From: Calvatia gigantea
Taxonomy: Eukaryota; Basidiomycota; Agaricomycetes; Agaricales; Lycoperdaceae
Assembly (NCBI GenBank): GCA_025093985.1
Contig: JACAAK010000014.1
Coordinates: forward strand, 992,001-1,056,000
Length of the DNA: 64,000 bases
Direction of reading: 5' to 3'
Positions 34,893 through 48,475 of the stretch are shown in pieces. The first letter of the stretch is position 1. Each line of letters begins with the position of its first letter. Made by a program: the position numbers and the translations under genes. The notes below the pieces were generated by a model. It had not been told where the DNA came from and did no database searches. It was given only the letters and a program-made list of their open reading frames with translations.

Positions 34893-36889
34893 ATGGAACG
34901 GTGCGGCTTGTGTCGCCGAAAGCTCGTGTCTTTTTACTAACGCCCCCATGACCCCCAGTTATACAAAACTCGAGAAAGTTGGTGCGTAGGATGTTGCCTT
35001 GTGTGGCCTACACGATTCGCTACTGAACATGTTTCTACGCTATTGTGGCATAGGCGAAGGCAAGTGTTACGAGAGGTGAACTCGGCCACAGTAGTTGACC
35101 TTTCCATCGGGCCAACCTAGGAACCTATGGCGTTGTATACAAAGCTCGCGACACAACGACCAATGAGGTTGTGGCATTGAAGAAGATCAGGCTGGAGGCA
35201 GAAGATGAAGGCGTTCCTAGCACGGCCATTCGCGAAATTAGCCTATTGAAGGAGCTCAAGGACGAGAACATTGTCAGGTGAGTGTGTTTCTAAGTACCTC
35301 ATATCTACCCCGGACCTTGGCTTCACCCTCGCCCCGCCCCTTTTCGTTTCCCTGCATACCCCTTTGTCCGTTCCCTCCCAACGCCACAGGTTTACCACAC
35401 ATGCGAGTCGTGCTTTATCCGAGCGCCCATCATTCTCAATCATATCGCCTGTCTCTGCCTGAGTATCCAAATGCTAATTCGGTAACCGGGCGGTTTCCAG
35501 GCTTCTGGACATCGTTCATGCAGACCAGAAAATTTATCTCGTACTTGAGTTCCTGGACGTGGATTTGAAGAGATACATCGAGACCAGTCGGCCTATAAAA
35601 CCAGAAATCGTCAAGGTATGCCTTCGGCCAAGTCGCTGTCTTTTCTCCTTTGGCGCCTTTTTTCCTTCCAACGTTGATTTCCCCATTCTCGTCGTCACTT
35701 GACAATTTCCATTCTTCCTGTTCGTTGTTCCTGCTTCGCGCCACAACCGGACCGTTGCCTACCCCCGCCACAAATTCACATGGGATCTATTCTAGCTCCT
35801 ATGCTCGCACCTGTATACACACGTTGCGACGCTGTCGAATTCCTGGTCCTCCTCGATCTTGTCCATCCATCCGATCAATTTGAATTCGTTCAATGACATA
35901 CTCTCACGTGACAGTACCATTTAATCATAATTGATTTATTACAGCTGATAAACAAGCCTCCACCAATCATTTTCCGACCTTTGCTTTCTGCTTCTATTTT
36001 TACCCTTATTTTTTTTGGCCTGGCTTCCATTTTTGTTCGCTGTGATCTGGTTCTAATTACGATGCCCAATTTCAGAAATTCTGCCACCAGCTGAACAAAG
36101 GGTTGTATTATTGTCATGCGCACCGGATCCTGCATCGCGACCTGAAGCCACAGAATCTACTCATCGATCAGGGCGAGAACCTAAAGCTGGCGGACTTTGG
36201 GCTGGCGAGGGCATTTGGTATTCCAATGAGAACATATACTCATGAGGTCGGTGGTGGTTTACCTGCTTTAGATCTTGAAATACCACCTCTGATACCATCT
36301 ACTTTTTTTGTCCTTGATCCTGCCCATCATGTCGGCTATTCACTTGTCTGATGCCCGGCGATGTTAGGTCGTAACGCTATGGTATCGGGCGCCAGAGGTC
36401 CTACTCGGTTCACGTCACTACTCAACTACGATCGACATGTGGTCCGTTGGATGTATTTTTGCCGAGATGGCGATGCAAGGCCATCCCTTGTTCCCTGGTG
36501 ATTCGGAGATCGACCAGATTTTCAGGATTTTTAGGTCGGTTTTTTTCTCCCTCTCTTGCCGTTTATATGAGGACGCGAGCTGAAGAAATGTGGGTAGATT
36601 ACTCGGCACACCGAACGAGGATGTGTGGCCGGGTGTGAGTACACTTCCAGATTACAAACCTACGTTCCCGCAATGGCCCAGGAAAGATGTTGGGGAGGCA
36701 GTGCCACAGTTGGATCCGTACGGATTGGATCTCCTGAAGCAGCTGATAACGTACGATAACACGAAGCGGATATCAGGTGGGTTAATGCCGTCAACATCGT
36801 TTTGGGACTCAAGATGTGCTTACGACGGGGTAAATGCAGCTAAGCGCGCGCTAAGTCACGAGTATTTCAATGAGTACATGATGCAATAG
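34893..36889 (+). CDS. CDC28: cyclin-dependent kinase Cdc28/Cdc2 (CDK1)
   Basis: This is the master mitotic kinase. The exon chain gives [20 protein letters not shown], with the Thr14/Tyr15 pair in the glycine loop. It continues with [20 protein letters not shown] (canonical PSTAIRE helix), [36 protein letters not shown] (catalytic loop), [13 protein letters not shown] and [18 protein letters not shown] (activation segment). The lower lobe reads [20 protein letters not shown] and [13 protein letters not shown]. The end is [16 protein letters not shown] at 36889. Unusual features are the first exon of 8 nt (ATGGAACG), a 6-nt exon GCGAAG at 35054-35059 and a GC-AG intron at 35060-35120. Without these the GEGTYG loop cannot be made. 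Length is near 295 residues, as expected. Confidence 0.95.
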
Positions 36890-39128
36890 TTGAGTTCTCT
36901 TTTACGCATAGCGAACCTGATCTGCTCCCTCCGGACCTTGATACATTGGCATATATCGGTATTACAATAAGAGGTTGTTCGTTATTCTTACCCCAAATCT
37001 TAGAGCCCGCTTGTTCAGACGTCGGTCGATTTACAACTTGTTTCAATCTTAATGTTGCTCTCCGGATCAACCCATTCCAAGTGCTGAGGGGTGGAAGTTC
37101 TGGGAGCGAAAAAAAAAGGGACACCAACAATCCCATTGAATGTGCCTTCTGCAAAGGTCAAGTGTTGGGACGTTGGATAGGAAGGCTTGCCGAAGTTTCA
37201 TATCGGAAGAATATTTCAGCGGTCCCAGATTTAGTTGTGCAAATCTCAACCCAGTACGGCTTACCAGCACCCTCCGCGCGTCCGCCACACTTGGGGACTT
37301 CTGGGCCTATTGGTACAAGCTCTCCACAGAGCAGTTTTTTTGCCGGGCCTTAGTGTGTGTGTATGTGCGCCGAATCTTTCGGCTGTTCATTGGTCATCGA
37401 TGTGTCAATCGACAATGGTCGTCTTTTAACATTACTACGAAAAACGGACTTGTGAGGTGTTCTCACTGTGGTACGACAGCTGGACATCAGTATCTCACTC
37501 ACTCAGGAAAGATATAAGATGAGGGATTCGCACTGGGTCTTTGTTGATCATAAGGCCACAGGTGGCGTTGAGCCTTACTGTTAAGGGGAAAGAGGTAAAT
37601 CGAATTATTGGGAAATCGTTGGGGGAGCGTTCAGCTGAGTCGTCGTCGTCCGCCAAATGAACATGTCGTGCGCAAAGCGGTATCAAATTTTGAGAAATAC
37701 CCCGAGCCAGTGCTATCTGGCAAACAGTCGAAAACCTCGTACCACAAATCCAATTATCGGGGGGGCCGGATGGATTTTCGCTCGGTACAGACCACCTTAT
37801 CGTTCATAAGCGAGCTGTTATTGATGTAATATTTCCTGCGTAATCCTGCTTGAATGAAATCGAATGTCGGCTGACTTGGGCAGCACATAGATCCGACTGG
37901 AGGTCCGAGGTTAGAGGTGCCTTTATAGTCACAGCATGCACAAGGTTTGTACAGGGCTTGGAACCACATCTTACTGAATATCCCCTGATGTTGGAGCAAA
38001 ATATCGAGTTTTGATGCCGGCGTGTCGGACGTTTAACCTTCTGATGAAACGGGGTCATTCTCCTACCGACCACCGCCCACAGGAGGATCGCCGGAGGGAG
38101 CGGATATCGCTATAAGTAAATCGTGGATATGTGGTTAGTCCAAAAGGTGTCGTCGATTCTGGGATGACTATCTCGAGCCTACCGCCAAGCTTCTAGCCCG
38201 ACCTTTTGAACCTTTGGTGTACGTATCTGCGCCTTCCAGTGGATAGCTAACCTCCGGCCTGGCCCGAGGGATTCCTATCGCTGCAAGCAAAAACGGGAGA
38301 TAAGCACATAACCCGACGCCTTCTAACCATTTTTGAAGAGCGAGATGCTTCTTGGACTACTTCAGATCAAGCAGAATTCGCCATGGAGAGATTTGGGACC
38401 GCAAAGTCCACGACAATACTAAGCGGATAGCAAGAATTCGCCATTTGGCCTTGAGGGTCTGCTGATCTGGTGTTCTATCATCGTTCCGGCCGGTTCTCGG
38501 GAGGAACAATGAGCATACTTCAATGGTTCAATGTTGAGAGAGAATCGGCTATTCTTAGAACAAATTTGAATCAGTCGTTGCGTGGATTCAGCCCGTATCA
38601 AACCTCCACAAATGTACAGCTTGTAGGAGTGTGTCAAACATTTCCGGAGACTCTCGATGCTTCTCGTCCACAGAACATAGCCACAAATCACACGATCGCT
38701 CCTTGCCAAGGTGATTATCAGAACTCAGGTCTCGCCTCTCACTCACATGCTCGGTAGTTCTCGTCCAAGAGGACCCAGCAGAGCTCAATTCGGAAGATAC
38801 CGCCACGGAACTGGGTCGGAACTCCACGGCCCTCCTCTTCCGGATCAAAGAATTCCTGTATAACGCGGGAGATTTTGACAGGTCTCCGACATATAGCGCC
38901 CATAGTGTAATAACCGGAGTTTTCTTTGGGCGCAAGCATGTCGTGCGACCATTCGTCTCCCAGATCCCTCGTGGTTAAACGTTACGCGCTAGTTTTGCGT
39001 GGGTTCTAACCGTTATATCGTAACTCGTTTGGACACCTCGGTGGCGGATCTAGTCCCCCCCTTTCTCTCTCTAGTCAGCCTCCCGGTTGCCTCGTTTCTT
39101 CTCCCTCCCATCTACCCCACATCCTGTT
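36890..39128. other. intergenic 2.2 kb, no gene recognised
   Basis: Frames of up to 135 codons are present on both strands, but none shows a family motif or clean exon chain. A minus-strand stretch near 38739-38939 (FDPEEEGRGVPTQFRGGIFR) is protein-like and could be a relic. No repeats were recognised. Confidence 0.35.
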
Positions 39129-40284
39129 ATGACGGTTCCGCAGTTACCATACGATTTAGAACGGACCATAATTGAATATGCCGCAGAAATAGACAAACCA
39201 GTGGCCTTGAAACTGATCCTAATCTCTCGAGAAGTCAAACGATGGTGAGTTACCCGCCATCTTATACGTTGGTCAAACGACCAGATACTGACGTTGCCGG
39301 TGATGTAGGATCGAGCCGATCCTCTACAGGCACATCACACTAAAGGACTCCTTGCAGGCTGACGCCTTCATCCGCACCCTCGATTCGTTCCGCCCGAAAC
39401 CACCCATCAAGTCCAATTCCGTTAAATCTATTTCCTTCACATATGGCGTCACGCTTCACCAAGCTGCCAGAATACTCTCTACCTGCAGAGGCATCACATG
39501 CCTCTCAACCCGGATAGAGTTTTCCCAGAAAACACTCGATATGACATTAGACGACATCGAGGATTTCCGAAGCTTTATGATGACACCCTCCGCTGCACTT
39601 AGACGCCTTGCCGTCACACTTCGTTCTTCCTTCCTCTGTCCTGATCCGAATTTCCGCACCCCGATATTCAGAAACCTTACGCATCTCAGTATTTTCGGCG
39701 TTTCTGGGCACTGGCAGAAATGGTCCTGGGCAGGACTTGATACCCTCGAACATTTGACGCATCTCGCATTGGAAATCGATACCTCGACCCCTTTACAAGC
39801 CATTTACAATCTCATACAACGCTTCCCTCCCCTTCTTCGCGCATGTTTATTGGTTCTGTCCGCCAAACATGGTGGAGCGCCTCTTGAACAGTTCCTGGTG
39901 GATAATAGGGAGTTTCAACAGCTGGTTCTAGGTGATTTAGATAGGCGGATAGTTGTTGGGACGACCGACCACCTTCAGCCGCCAGAAATGAAATCCTGGC
40001 TGCAACACCTGGTACCAGTGTCCAAGTGGGATGACACCTTTGGTGATAGGGAGGCTTGGGAGAGGGTGGAGAGCGCTGTTAGCTGTAGGTACCAGAAATA
40101 TACCCCCGGTACGTTGTCTGCGAAGATCTCATTGGCGCGTGGCTCACTATTGCCCCCCCAGGCGACCACAATTAATATCTTTTTAGTAGGTGGATGTCTT
40201 GATTTTGCCAGTGTTGTTTCTCTCTCTTTTCTTGCAGTTGGTGTAGTTTATTTATCGTTTACTCTGTTTCATCCTGGGCATTAG
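39129..40284 (+). CDS. F-box-like protein of the agaricomycete type
   Basis: Exon 1 (39129-39244) encodes MTVPQLPYDLERTIIEYAAE and VALKLILISREVKRW. After the intron at 39245-39308 the frame resumes with IEPILYRHITLKDSLQADAF. The order LP.DLER.I.E.AA, L.L.SR.VK.WIEP.LYR is the degenerate F-box seen in hundreds of agaricomycete proteins. The middle is LRR-like: LTHLSIFGVSGHWQKWSW, LEHLTHLALEID. Such proteins are thought to present substrates to SCF ubiquitin ligases; the substrate is unknown. The C-terminus after RYQKYTPG is hydrophobic and unusual (FLVGGCLDFASVVSLSFLAV) and may be intron read-through, so the true end could be nearer 40110. Confidence 0.75.
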
Positions 40285-41272
40285 GGTGTTGGCGGACTCG
40301 CAGAATTTGCCTTTCGACGTTCGACAGCAATGTACCACGTGATGAATTATATTTTCTGCCGCCGAAATTTAAGTAAAAATTCTTCCACCATTTCCGAGTT
40401 CCGTTCCGGTTTTTTTTTTTCATCAGGTCTTTCCAGGGGCGCGAAACTTTGACATGCCCCACAAGGTAGAAAAATGGAAATGCATATATGAAATAAAAGC
40501 TTGAGAGAAGACTACCACATTCGCTTATAAAAAAGAGGGGACACTAATAAAGAAAGCTAAGTTCACCGGTAACGAGGGAATCATACTTTATATCGAGGAG
40601 GAAAGAGAGAGAGCCAAAGACAAAGAAGTGTATGGGGGAGAGAAAGAAAAAGAGTGGTAATCTATTCTCAATCTGAAAGGTCAAGATTGGTATCCAGGAC
40701 AGCGCCGTCTTTAAGTTGAGTAATGAACGTAGGTAAGTACTCTTGAGAAAAGGAAAAAAAATGGGAAGATTAGAAAAAATGGGAAAGAAGGGGAGGATTT
40801 CCATATGTATTTCCGAAGCACATACTTGTGATATAAAGAATTGAAAAGCACTAAACCGAAGTAAGGTGTCCTTCTGGGCCTCTAATCCAGGTGGGTGGGT
40901 TCGTGTTTGACGGACGTGGGGGCCAAAGTGCCGGTGAATGTGGCATGGTATGGGAAGCAGTAGGGGAGAATTTGGTGGTATCAAGGATAAGAAGGCACGA
41001 AGTATGGTATAAGCAGGTAACTGTGGAGGAACGTCGCTTGAATTGAGACTAAGCAGCGGAAATGCGGAATGAGGGGGAGGTGGAAGAAGCGGGAAGTTAG
41101 CAATGCCATGAACACCACCCGCCGCCGACATCAAAGCAGAGCAGAGCAACAGGGACCAAAGCTTACATCCATTCAACCCACCCACCCATCCACCACGACA
41201 ACACAGAACGCGAAGAAACAGCAATATAACACAGTTGCGAACAAAAAGCGATGGTGTAAACTTTCGGGGACT
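40285..41272. other. 3' flank of the Msb1-like gene; minus-strand frame probably untranslated
   Basis: A 226-codon minus frame (40544-41224) is hydrophobic and low in complexity, has no domain, and lies just after the Msb1-like stop. I take it as 3' untranslated and intergenic sequence. Confidence 0.4.
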
Positions 41273-44200
41273 CTACTCTTCTTCTTCCTCTTCCAAGACA
41301 TTATGCAGTGGTGCACCATGCACATATCTCGCTGGACTCGCACGTCCGGTTTCTTCCAACACCACACGCGGGGGTTCATTATGTGCTGCTGCCGCCGTCG
41401 CCGCATCAGCAGGCGTAATCACAACAGGTACAACTGGTTCCTTTGCCGCAACATCGATACTGGCGTTTACGTTGGTAGCGCCAGGAAGTACAGCACCAGC
41501 GGATCTTTGAGGACGTAGGGGTGCCACAATGGGCACAGCGGGAACAGGTACGGGTGCAGAGACAGGCACAGAAGGAGGAGTAGTAGTAGTAGTAGTAGTC
41601 GCAGCAACAGTAGGGGCGGGGGAGGTACCAGCTCGACGTTCGCGTTCACGATACATCTCAATCAAAGCCGCTGTCTTTGTTCCCGCAGGTGCACCTCCCG
41701 GTGCCCTCGGTCCAATAGGGTGCACGGATGACTGTGTCGCACCAGCAGATCCATTCGCAGCAGGTGGAGACACAGTATGTCCGTTCCCATTCGCTTGAGC
41801 AGACTGCGGTAAGGTAGCCGGATCCGCTTGTGCAGGCCCCGCCGCGCTCTCCACCTCAGCCTTCTTCTCCACTGATAAATCCGGGGATGGACCATCCTCT
41901 TGCTCCCCCTCCGCAGCCTCAGCGTCATACAACTTTTTCCTCTCAGGGTGCATATCAAAATACCCAAGTCTCCTCTGCTGCTTCAATGCATGTCGAACAG
42001 ACAACAACACCTCCGATTGAGGCTCTTCTTGTTGCCCCCGCTCGGGTTGTGCATGCGAATTCGAGTCTTGGTCCTGCGATCGATCTTCATAGTCATCACC
42101 TTCCTCGTCATCACCCTCGTCTTCTTCCTCTTCGTCCCCCTCATACGCCCTCCCTCCACTATCCACACTAACCCTCCTCGGTACCCTCTCAATCTCATCA
42201 ATCTCCAATCTTTGTACATGAGCATCCATATCCACACCTAACCCAGGTTGAGAATGCGGTACGAAATCTCCATCATCCGCACCACTGGATAAACTTCCGA
42301 GTGAAGGTGATATTTGACGGTCTCTTCGTACGGCTGCTAAGACTTGTGCGACTTCCAGACTGGCCATATCCGGATCTCCACCAGCACCTCGTTCAGGTGT
42401 TTTTAAAACGTTAGGGTCGACATCTTGTCCAGGCATACGTCGACTGGCACTATTAACCAATATATCGACCCACGCATCATCCTTCGATTCTCGTCTTTTC
42501 TTCTTTAGGTCTTTCGAATCGTAATCACCACCCGAGTTATTACGCTCGGAATCACTATACGACGCGAGTCGAGTATCAAAATCCACCACAGAATATTCTG
42601 CGGGAACCATGGATAACCTTTTGGGACTCGGTACGGGGATGACGTTCGTGATCTTAAACCTGGACGATGATGATTTTTTGTTGACGGAGGGCGATACAGT
42701 TGAGTCTGAATGAGATGCATCGCTTTTTGGTGGATTAGGCGCCAATCTTGGGATGGTGATTGGTGAGAGCGCTGAAGCAGCAGCACTCGAAGGAGGCGGA
42801 GGTTGTTTGGTAGGGGTAACAAAAGGCGGAACTAAAGACGATGAAGGCTGTGAAGGGAGTGGAGGAACAGGCGGAGGTGGCGAACGCGAGACATCCGAAG
42901 AAGGTGGGAGAGTCGAGATAGTAGAAACGACCCTCGTACTTGCTTTAGATCCTAACGAGATAACCTTCGTTCCACTCCCGCCTTGGAGGAGTCCTTCGAA
43001 CTCCATCTCGCGATAAGATGGACTACGGGGGACGTGTCCTACAACGTAAGGACGTCCATTGAGTGTTGCAGCTTGTTTCCATTGTTTTTTGGAGGGGGAG
43101 AAGAGTGCAGGGAGGCGACGACGGGTTGTAGATTTGACGGCGAGTTGTTGTCTGTATTCGAGTGGGACGAATTCTTCGAAGAGGATGAGGGAGGTTGCGG
43201 TTCGTGGATCGGAACCGCCGGCGACGGTTGTGCGGTTTGGTGGGAGGGATTTGAATTCGACCTGTTGATTGGCCAGTTTAATATCCTATATGTGCAGGGG
43301 GTTAAAGGGAACGTACTAAAGCCCAATTAACATCTCTATCCAATCCTTCACTCCTCTCCAAATCCATCCACCCACCTCCATATATCAAATCACAAAAGAC
43401 ATCAACAAAAGCCTCTTCGATGATTTCTTCGTTACCCATAACGGGTTCTGTGTCCCAACCGAAGGGAGGTAACTGTTTCTCCGTTTTCTTAATCTTTTTG
43501 GTCAACTCCGCATCCCTCGCTGGCCAATTGGATACGGAGATAGCCAAGGGGGCGCTAAACTGCAACGTCGCATTAAGCGGTGCATCCATACGCGAAAATC
43601 CCGTTGTCGAAAAATCGTTCCATGACAACGTTTGACGCTTCGCAGCTCGTTCCTGATGAAACAAAAAAAAAAAAAAAAAAAGGGCAGGTGATGTCAGACT
43701 TATTTAATTGATTTTTGTTTGCCATACCTCTCTGGCACTTTCCGTCAAATCAAACTGCAACTTCTTCTTACTATCATCATCATCACCAATACTCCCAAAC
43801 CCCATATTCTCAAACTCTCCCCATTTCAAATCTGTCAAACTCCTAAACCGACCTTCACTCTCTCTCTTCCCAAGTCCGAAATAATCCTTATCAGCAGAAG
43901 CTGCTGCTGCTGCTGCCGCCGCCGCACTCGTATCCCGGGATAGAGTCCCAATCGTCAACGTCGACGCGAGTGATGAAGATGCGTTAGGATTATCATTAAA
44001 CCCGGTTCCACCACTCCTGTTCCCACTCCCACTTCCGCTTCCAGTGCCACGACCGCTGCCACTGCCACTGCCACTCTGACTATAAGCCATACCAGGAGCA
44101 ATCTCCGGATTGAAACCATGCGGCATCCCCATCCTCTTCCTATAATTCTCCGAATACCTCGGAGGCAATTTCAACGTAGCCGGCGCAATTCGGTCCCACT

Positions 44201-45746
44201 CTTTCGAATTAGCCAACCCGTTCAAAACGCCGCCATTATAATAATTATGATGGTTATGAGAGGAAGAAGAAGAAGAAGAAAAAGAGGAGTATGATTTGGT
44301 GCGGTGAGCCCATGTAGAGGCTGTACGGACCAAGTCGGGGGAGTACATCCTGACGTTGCGGCGGACGGTGGTGAGTGTGAGTGTTTTGGCGCCTTTGCGT
44401 GGTTGTGGTTTATTGAGGTTTTTGCTGTGGTTGGTGGATGAGTCGTGGAGGAAGGGGAGCATGGCTGGATAGCCCTTAATCCATTCTTTGAGGCGGATGG
44501 GTACGCCTAGAGCTGCTGCACTTCCTGATGGCTGTTGTTGTTGTTGTTGTTGTTGTTGTTGGGAGCTGCCGCTGTTGGTGTTGGATAAGGATACAGCGAG
44601 GCGAGGTGTATCTTGCCAACGGATAAATGCAAGTATGAGATGTTCTGTTGCATTTACGGCTCGGAGGTAATGAATGTAAGCGTGATGGAAGGCGAGTGTG
44701 GCTGGACCGAGACCGAAGAGGAGTGGACCGAAGAGAGGGGAGAGGGTTGGAGGGGTGTGTCCTGAGGAGGTGCTGTTGGCAGTTAGGCGTGTTAGGAGGA
44801 AGAGGAGTCGGACGATGATGGATTGGAGTGTGGGGTCCAAGTCGTGTAGGATAGTTTCAAAGTGACTTGGAGGATACCCGAGTGCTATTAAGAAATGAAA
44901 GAAAAAAAAAGTCAGAGAAGATTGTTTAAGAAGACAAATGAATTTTTGGAAGCTCCCCCCCCCCCCCTTACCAGCTTCAGAATCACGAAACTGAACATAA
45001 TGTTCCCAAGAAATAAGCCCTCGTACATCCTGTCCTCCTGAAACTCGTACCAGACGCGCGAGTCCCCAACGTAAACACATTCCTAGTTCATGGGGACCCA
45101 CGTATCTTGCTTCTTCCTTCCAGGCGCGCTCTGCATCAGCAAAGCCCATACTCGTCCCCTGGGCAGAACACATATTAAGAAAAGATCGAATCAATCGTTT
45201 GATGGCAGCAGCTGAGATATCCAGCGCGGTTGTTGAGAAAATGAAAGGAGTGGTGATACCGCCTCTGGTCTCGAGTTCGTCTGCGACTACGTTGACGAGG
45301 ACGTTGACTTGTTCGAGGCCGAGGACGACATGGCGTTGGTAGGAGAGGTAGCCATAGTCTGTCTCCCGTGAGTGTTGCTCACTCGCCGCAGTAGCAGCGG
45401 AGGGGATGGAGGGGGAAGAGGAAGAGGTGGAAGGATCATGCTTGTTGGGCGGCTCTAGATTGAGGGGGAGGAAAGAACCGTCTGGGAGTGGTGGGGGCTG
45501 GTCCTGGTCTAGTTGGTTATTGTCACCCCGCGCTCCAAGAGTCTTTGAACGTTTTGCAAGATCCTTTGCCTTTTTCTTATCCTTTTTTGAGGGAGTTGTG
45601 ACGGTAATGGCAAAAGGGCGGTTAGAGCTCCTGCTGGAGACCCTGCCGAACTCGTCTAGCGAGGCGGGGGACGCAGAGTCAGTGATGATATGGTTGCTCT
45701 TCTGTGGTGTGGAATGTGTACGGGAGCGAGAGAAGAGAGAGGGCAT
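41273..45746 (-). CDS. Msb1/Mug8-domain (RhoGAP-like) polarity protein
   Basis: Msb1/Mug8-family proteins act with Cdc42/Rho signalling in polarised growth. The start MPSLFSRSRTHSTPQKSNHI is chosen over upstream non-ATG codons because that opening recurs in the family as I know it. The N-terminal domain includes DYGYLSYQRHVVLGLEQVNV, VADELETRGGITTPFIFSTT, IKRLIRSFLNMC and LGMCLRWGLARLVRV. After an intron come LGYPPSHFETILHDLDPTLQ and LARLAFHHAYIHYL-like helices. A poly-Gln run (44532-44561), Ser runs and Gly-Ser repeats follow, then LKWGEFENMGFGSIGDDDDS and RAAKRQTLSWNDFSTTGFSR. The last, 577-codon exon is disordered: Pro/Ser-rich, acidic near the middle, and ending in an EEEEEE run. Introns include a 19-A run at 43663-43681 and a C-run near 44957. 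Confidence 0.75.
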
Positions 45747-45981
45747 CAGAAAGAGAAAGAGAGAGTGGAGAGTGGAGAGTGGAGAGTGTGGAGGAGGTGT
45801 AAAGTCAGCCAAAACGCGCTTCAACTCTCTCACTAACTCAATATCACACTCTCACGGAAAACTCCGTAATCAATTCAATACCTATACTCTACGCAGCACA
45901 CAACTGCCAAGCACCACCCCTTCCCCTCACAGGGGTCGTTGATGCTTGGGCAACGACGTATACAACGGTCGCGGAAATCCA

Positions 45982-46640
45982 CTACTCACATACGCTGTCC
46001 TGGGCACCGCCAACGTCGATGCCGCCATGTTCTATAACCCAGACAAAATTTATTCGTGTCAGTATCCACCTTCGCGTCGCGATGACAACAACCACATAAC
46101 ATACCGATTGCGAATTCTCTTCATGCAACGAATCCTCTGCGAAGCTAACCTTGGTCGTCGGTGCCGTCTGTGGACTCCCATAATAACTGTTGTTTTCTCT
46201 GCGGTAACCATCCCTGCTAGGAAACACCGCAGGCTCAGGACGCGGGAACGTAGGCTCTACTCCTGCGGATTGTCCCCTCCTTTCATCGTACACCCCTATC
46301 GGTCCAGATTCAGGCGTATATTGCGCTTCCCGCATCTCTGACGGGCCTTGTACCTGACTTTCTTCCATTCGGTACGTCGGCGATACTGCTGTTGCTGCCC
46401 TTTGCGCTTCTGCTTCTGCCCGATTCCGTTTCACGAAGAGTATCAGACCGATCACCATTGCCGCTATAACACCTGGAATAAAATGATTCTTAAATCTCAG
46501 TTTCAATTCTTAACCATTGGCACAAACTTGGGGGGGTGCTTTTGGGAACACTTACATACGATTATCCCAACGGCTACACCGATCCGAGTTGCAACCGGCC
46601 GTCGTTGTTCTCTGCACACGATTTGTCCCCTCCTATGCCA
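45982..46640 (-). CDS. hypothetical single-pass membrane protein
   Basis: An upstream exon near 46561-46632 ends VATRIGVAVGIIV. It joins across a short intron to VIAAMVIGLILFVKRNRAEA, giving one membrane helix followed by a positive stop-transfer cluster. The cytosolic tail is polar and Tyr/Pro-rich (PTYRMEESQVQGPSEMREAQ, NNSYYGSPQTAPTTKVSFAE). The 5' end was not found; further exons may lie towards 47000. Fungal proteins of this layout are often wall-stress or mucin-like sensors, but I see no domain to support that here. Confidence 0.5.
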
Positions 46641-48475
46641 AGCCAAGCCGAAAAAAAAAAAAAAAAAAGAAGTCAGTACTGGCAGTTCATGACAACAATA
46701 AACTTTTCCCAAGAAAGCCGCCACTAGAATCCTCTCATAACGCCTGTCCCCGTCGTGCCTTTCCTATAATAAACCAGCACTTACAGATTCTTCCGGCATA
46801 CCGTCTCGGCAGACACCGTGGGCACGAGAACTAACAACCATAACCCAAGACATAATAAAAGAATCACTGTGTCCCGTCACCCCCCACCCATCATCACGCC
46901 ACACGTCAGCACCAGAAGGAAAGAATCCACATACGTCCTCTTCGAAGACTCACCAGTACCGAGCATTCCGAACACGTGTCGTCCTACAACAAAATAGAAT
47001 AGATTTCGATCACAGATGAAGGCTCCAGGCCGTCAGACGGGGGTACACAGTCCAGCTGCGAACGATGACAATTTTTTTTCCCGCTGCCCAGCAGACGGAA
47101 TGGTTGTTGGAAGGAGGTGATGGTGGAAAATCACAACTCGGTCAATTTCGCCCGGCTGGTATACTTATGCTTATATATGCGATATCATTCTGTTTGAGGA
47201 TTTGATGGTCGGGGAGGGTGGTGAAACCAGATACTGTACACCAAGCAACTTGAAGCGTTTGTTGTCGTCGTTATGGGAGCCAGTGGGGCCAGTGCTATGC
47301 ACCCGCACCCACCCCGTTGCACGGCACACTCCGTTATCTTAAACTTATGATATGATAGTGCGACTGAATAGTTCATATGTACACATTAGGCTCATAACTC
47401 AAGTAAGGCAGAAAGGGGACTCTGATATCAGAAAGATCTATTCATAGCTCGTATACAAGCTCAAGCGCTCATATATCCTAATATCATGCCCGATCTCCAA
47501 GGGCGGACGTCGCTTGAGCCGTGATTGATCATTCCAAGTGAGCATAGCCACTGGGTACCTCATCAGCAGTCACATTGGCCCTCCAAGACATTCCAGACGG
47601 TTCACATATCAAACAGCAAAGAGAGAGGGAGAGAAAAAGTCTGTACCGGACATCATGCATCACAGTTCAAACTTACCCCTAACAAGTTAGACTACCTATG
47701 CCACGTCCTTCGCCGGCCACGTTGTGAGCAGGCGTTTGGTGTTCCCATAATCGGACAGATTTAAATCACAACATCTCTCTAGCTTCCGCGACAACCTTAA
47801 CGCCAGCGATGAGCCTCTAATTTAAGTCCCGAGCGAGAAGGCGGTCCACACCCCGGAGGTTCCATCCCTACCGAAATGTTATGCTCCGTCAACCCTGCGT
47901 TTTTTTCTAGATCATTGTGGCTTTACGGTTCCGGTGGGAAAAGTTAGTCGCTGCAGGTTTTCGGTTCCAGTGAGGATTGTTCTCTTTGATGGAGCTATTG
48001 GGCTTTTCCCATCCGCCCATGGCAGATCTTGGGTCTAACTGTGTGTGCTTTTGAGACGCTTGGACGGATCCCAAGTATTATGCGAGTAATCGACGCATAC
48101 ATATCTTTCTTTTTTATTATTATTTGAAGATTACTGAGTAGAGAAGGGATCTACCTGATTTGTGACGAGCGTGACCGTCGGGTGGAGTTTGGTCCCTCAA
48201 CCTGTCCAGTTTAAGAAACCTGAAGGTTTTAGTAAACCCGGAGCTGCACGAACAGGGTCTAACTTCAAGCTCAAACCCTTCACGAAACACCCCCATAAGC
48301 ACAGAAGCCTTTCAACCCACAAGCCTTCCTTGACATGTATGCCCCCCCTTTTAATTTTGATCAATCCCCCTTATTCATTCACAATAGGGCTACCTCGACT
48401 CTTGAGACAGACAGGCTCATACTCCCACCTCCACCACCCTTACGCAACCGCAAACAAGAAGGCCATTGCCCCTTG
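46641..48475. other. intergenic 1.8 kb
   Basis: It includes an 18-A run near 46650 and probable 5' exons of the membrane protein. No recognised gene or repeat otherwise. Confidence 0.35.

Noticed and set aside
40544..41224. 226-codon minus frame after the Msb1-like gene
   Set aside because: No ATG-supported start or domain; low-complexity hydrophobic sequence typical of read-through of a 3' flank.
41529..42241. Plus-strand Ser/Pro-rich frames inside the Msb1-like last exon
   Set aside because: Mirror images of a repetitive coding exon on the minus strand.
43663..43681. Poly-A run as a retrotransposed gene tail
   Set aside because: It lies inside an intron of the Msb1-like gene with no target duplication; a simple homopolymer is enough.
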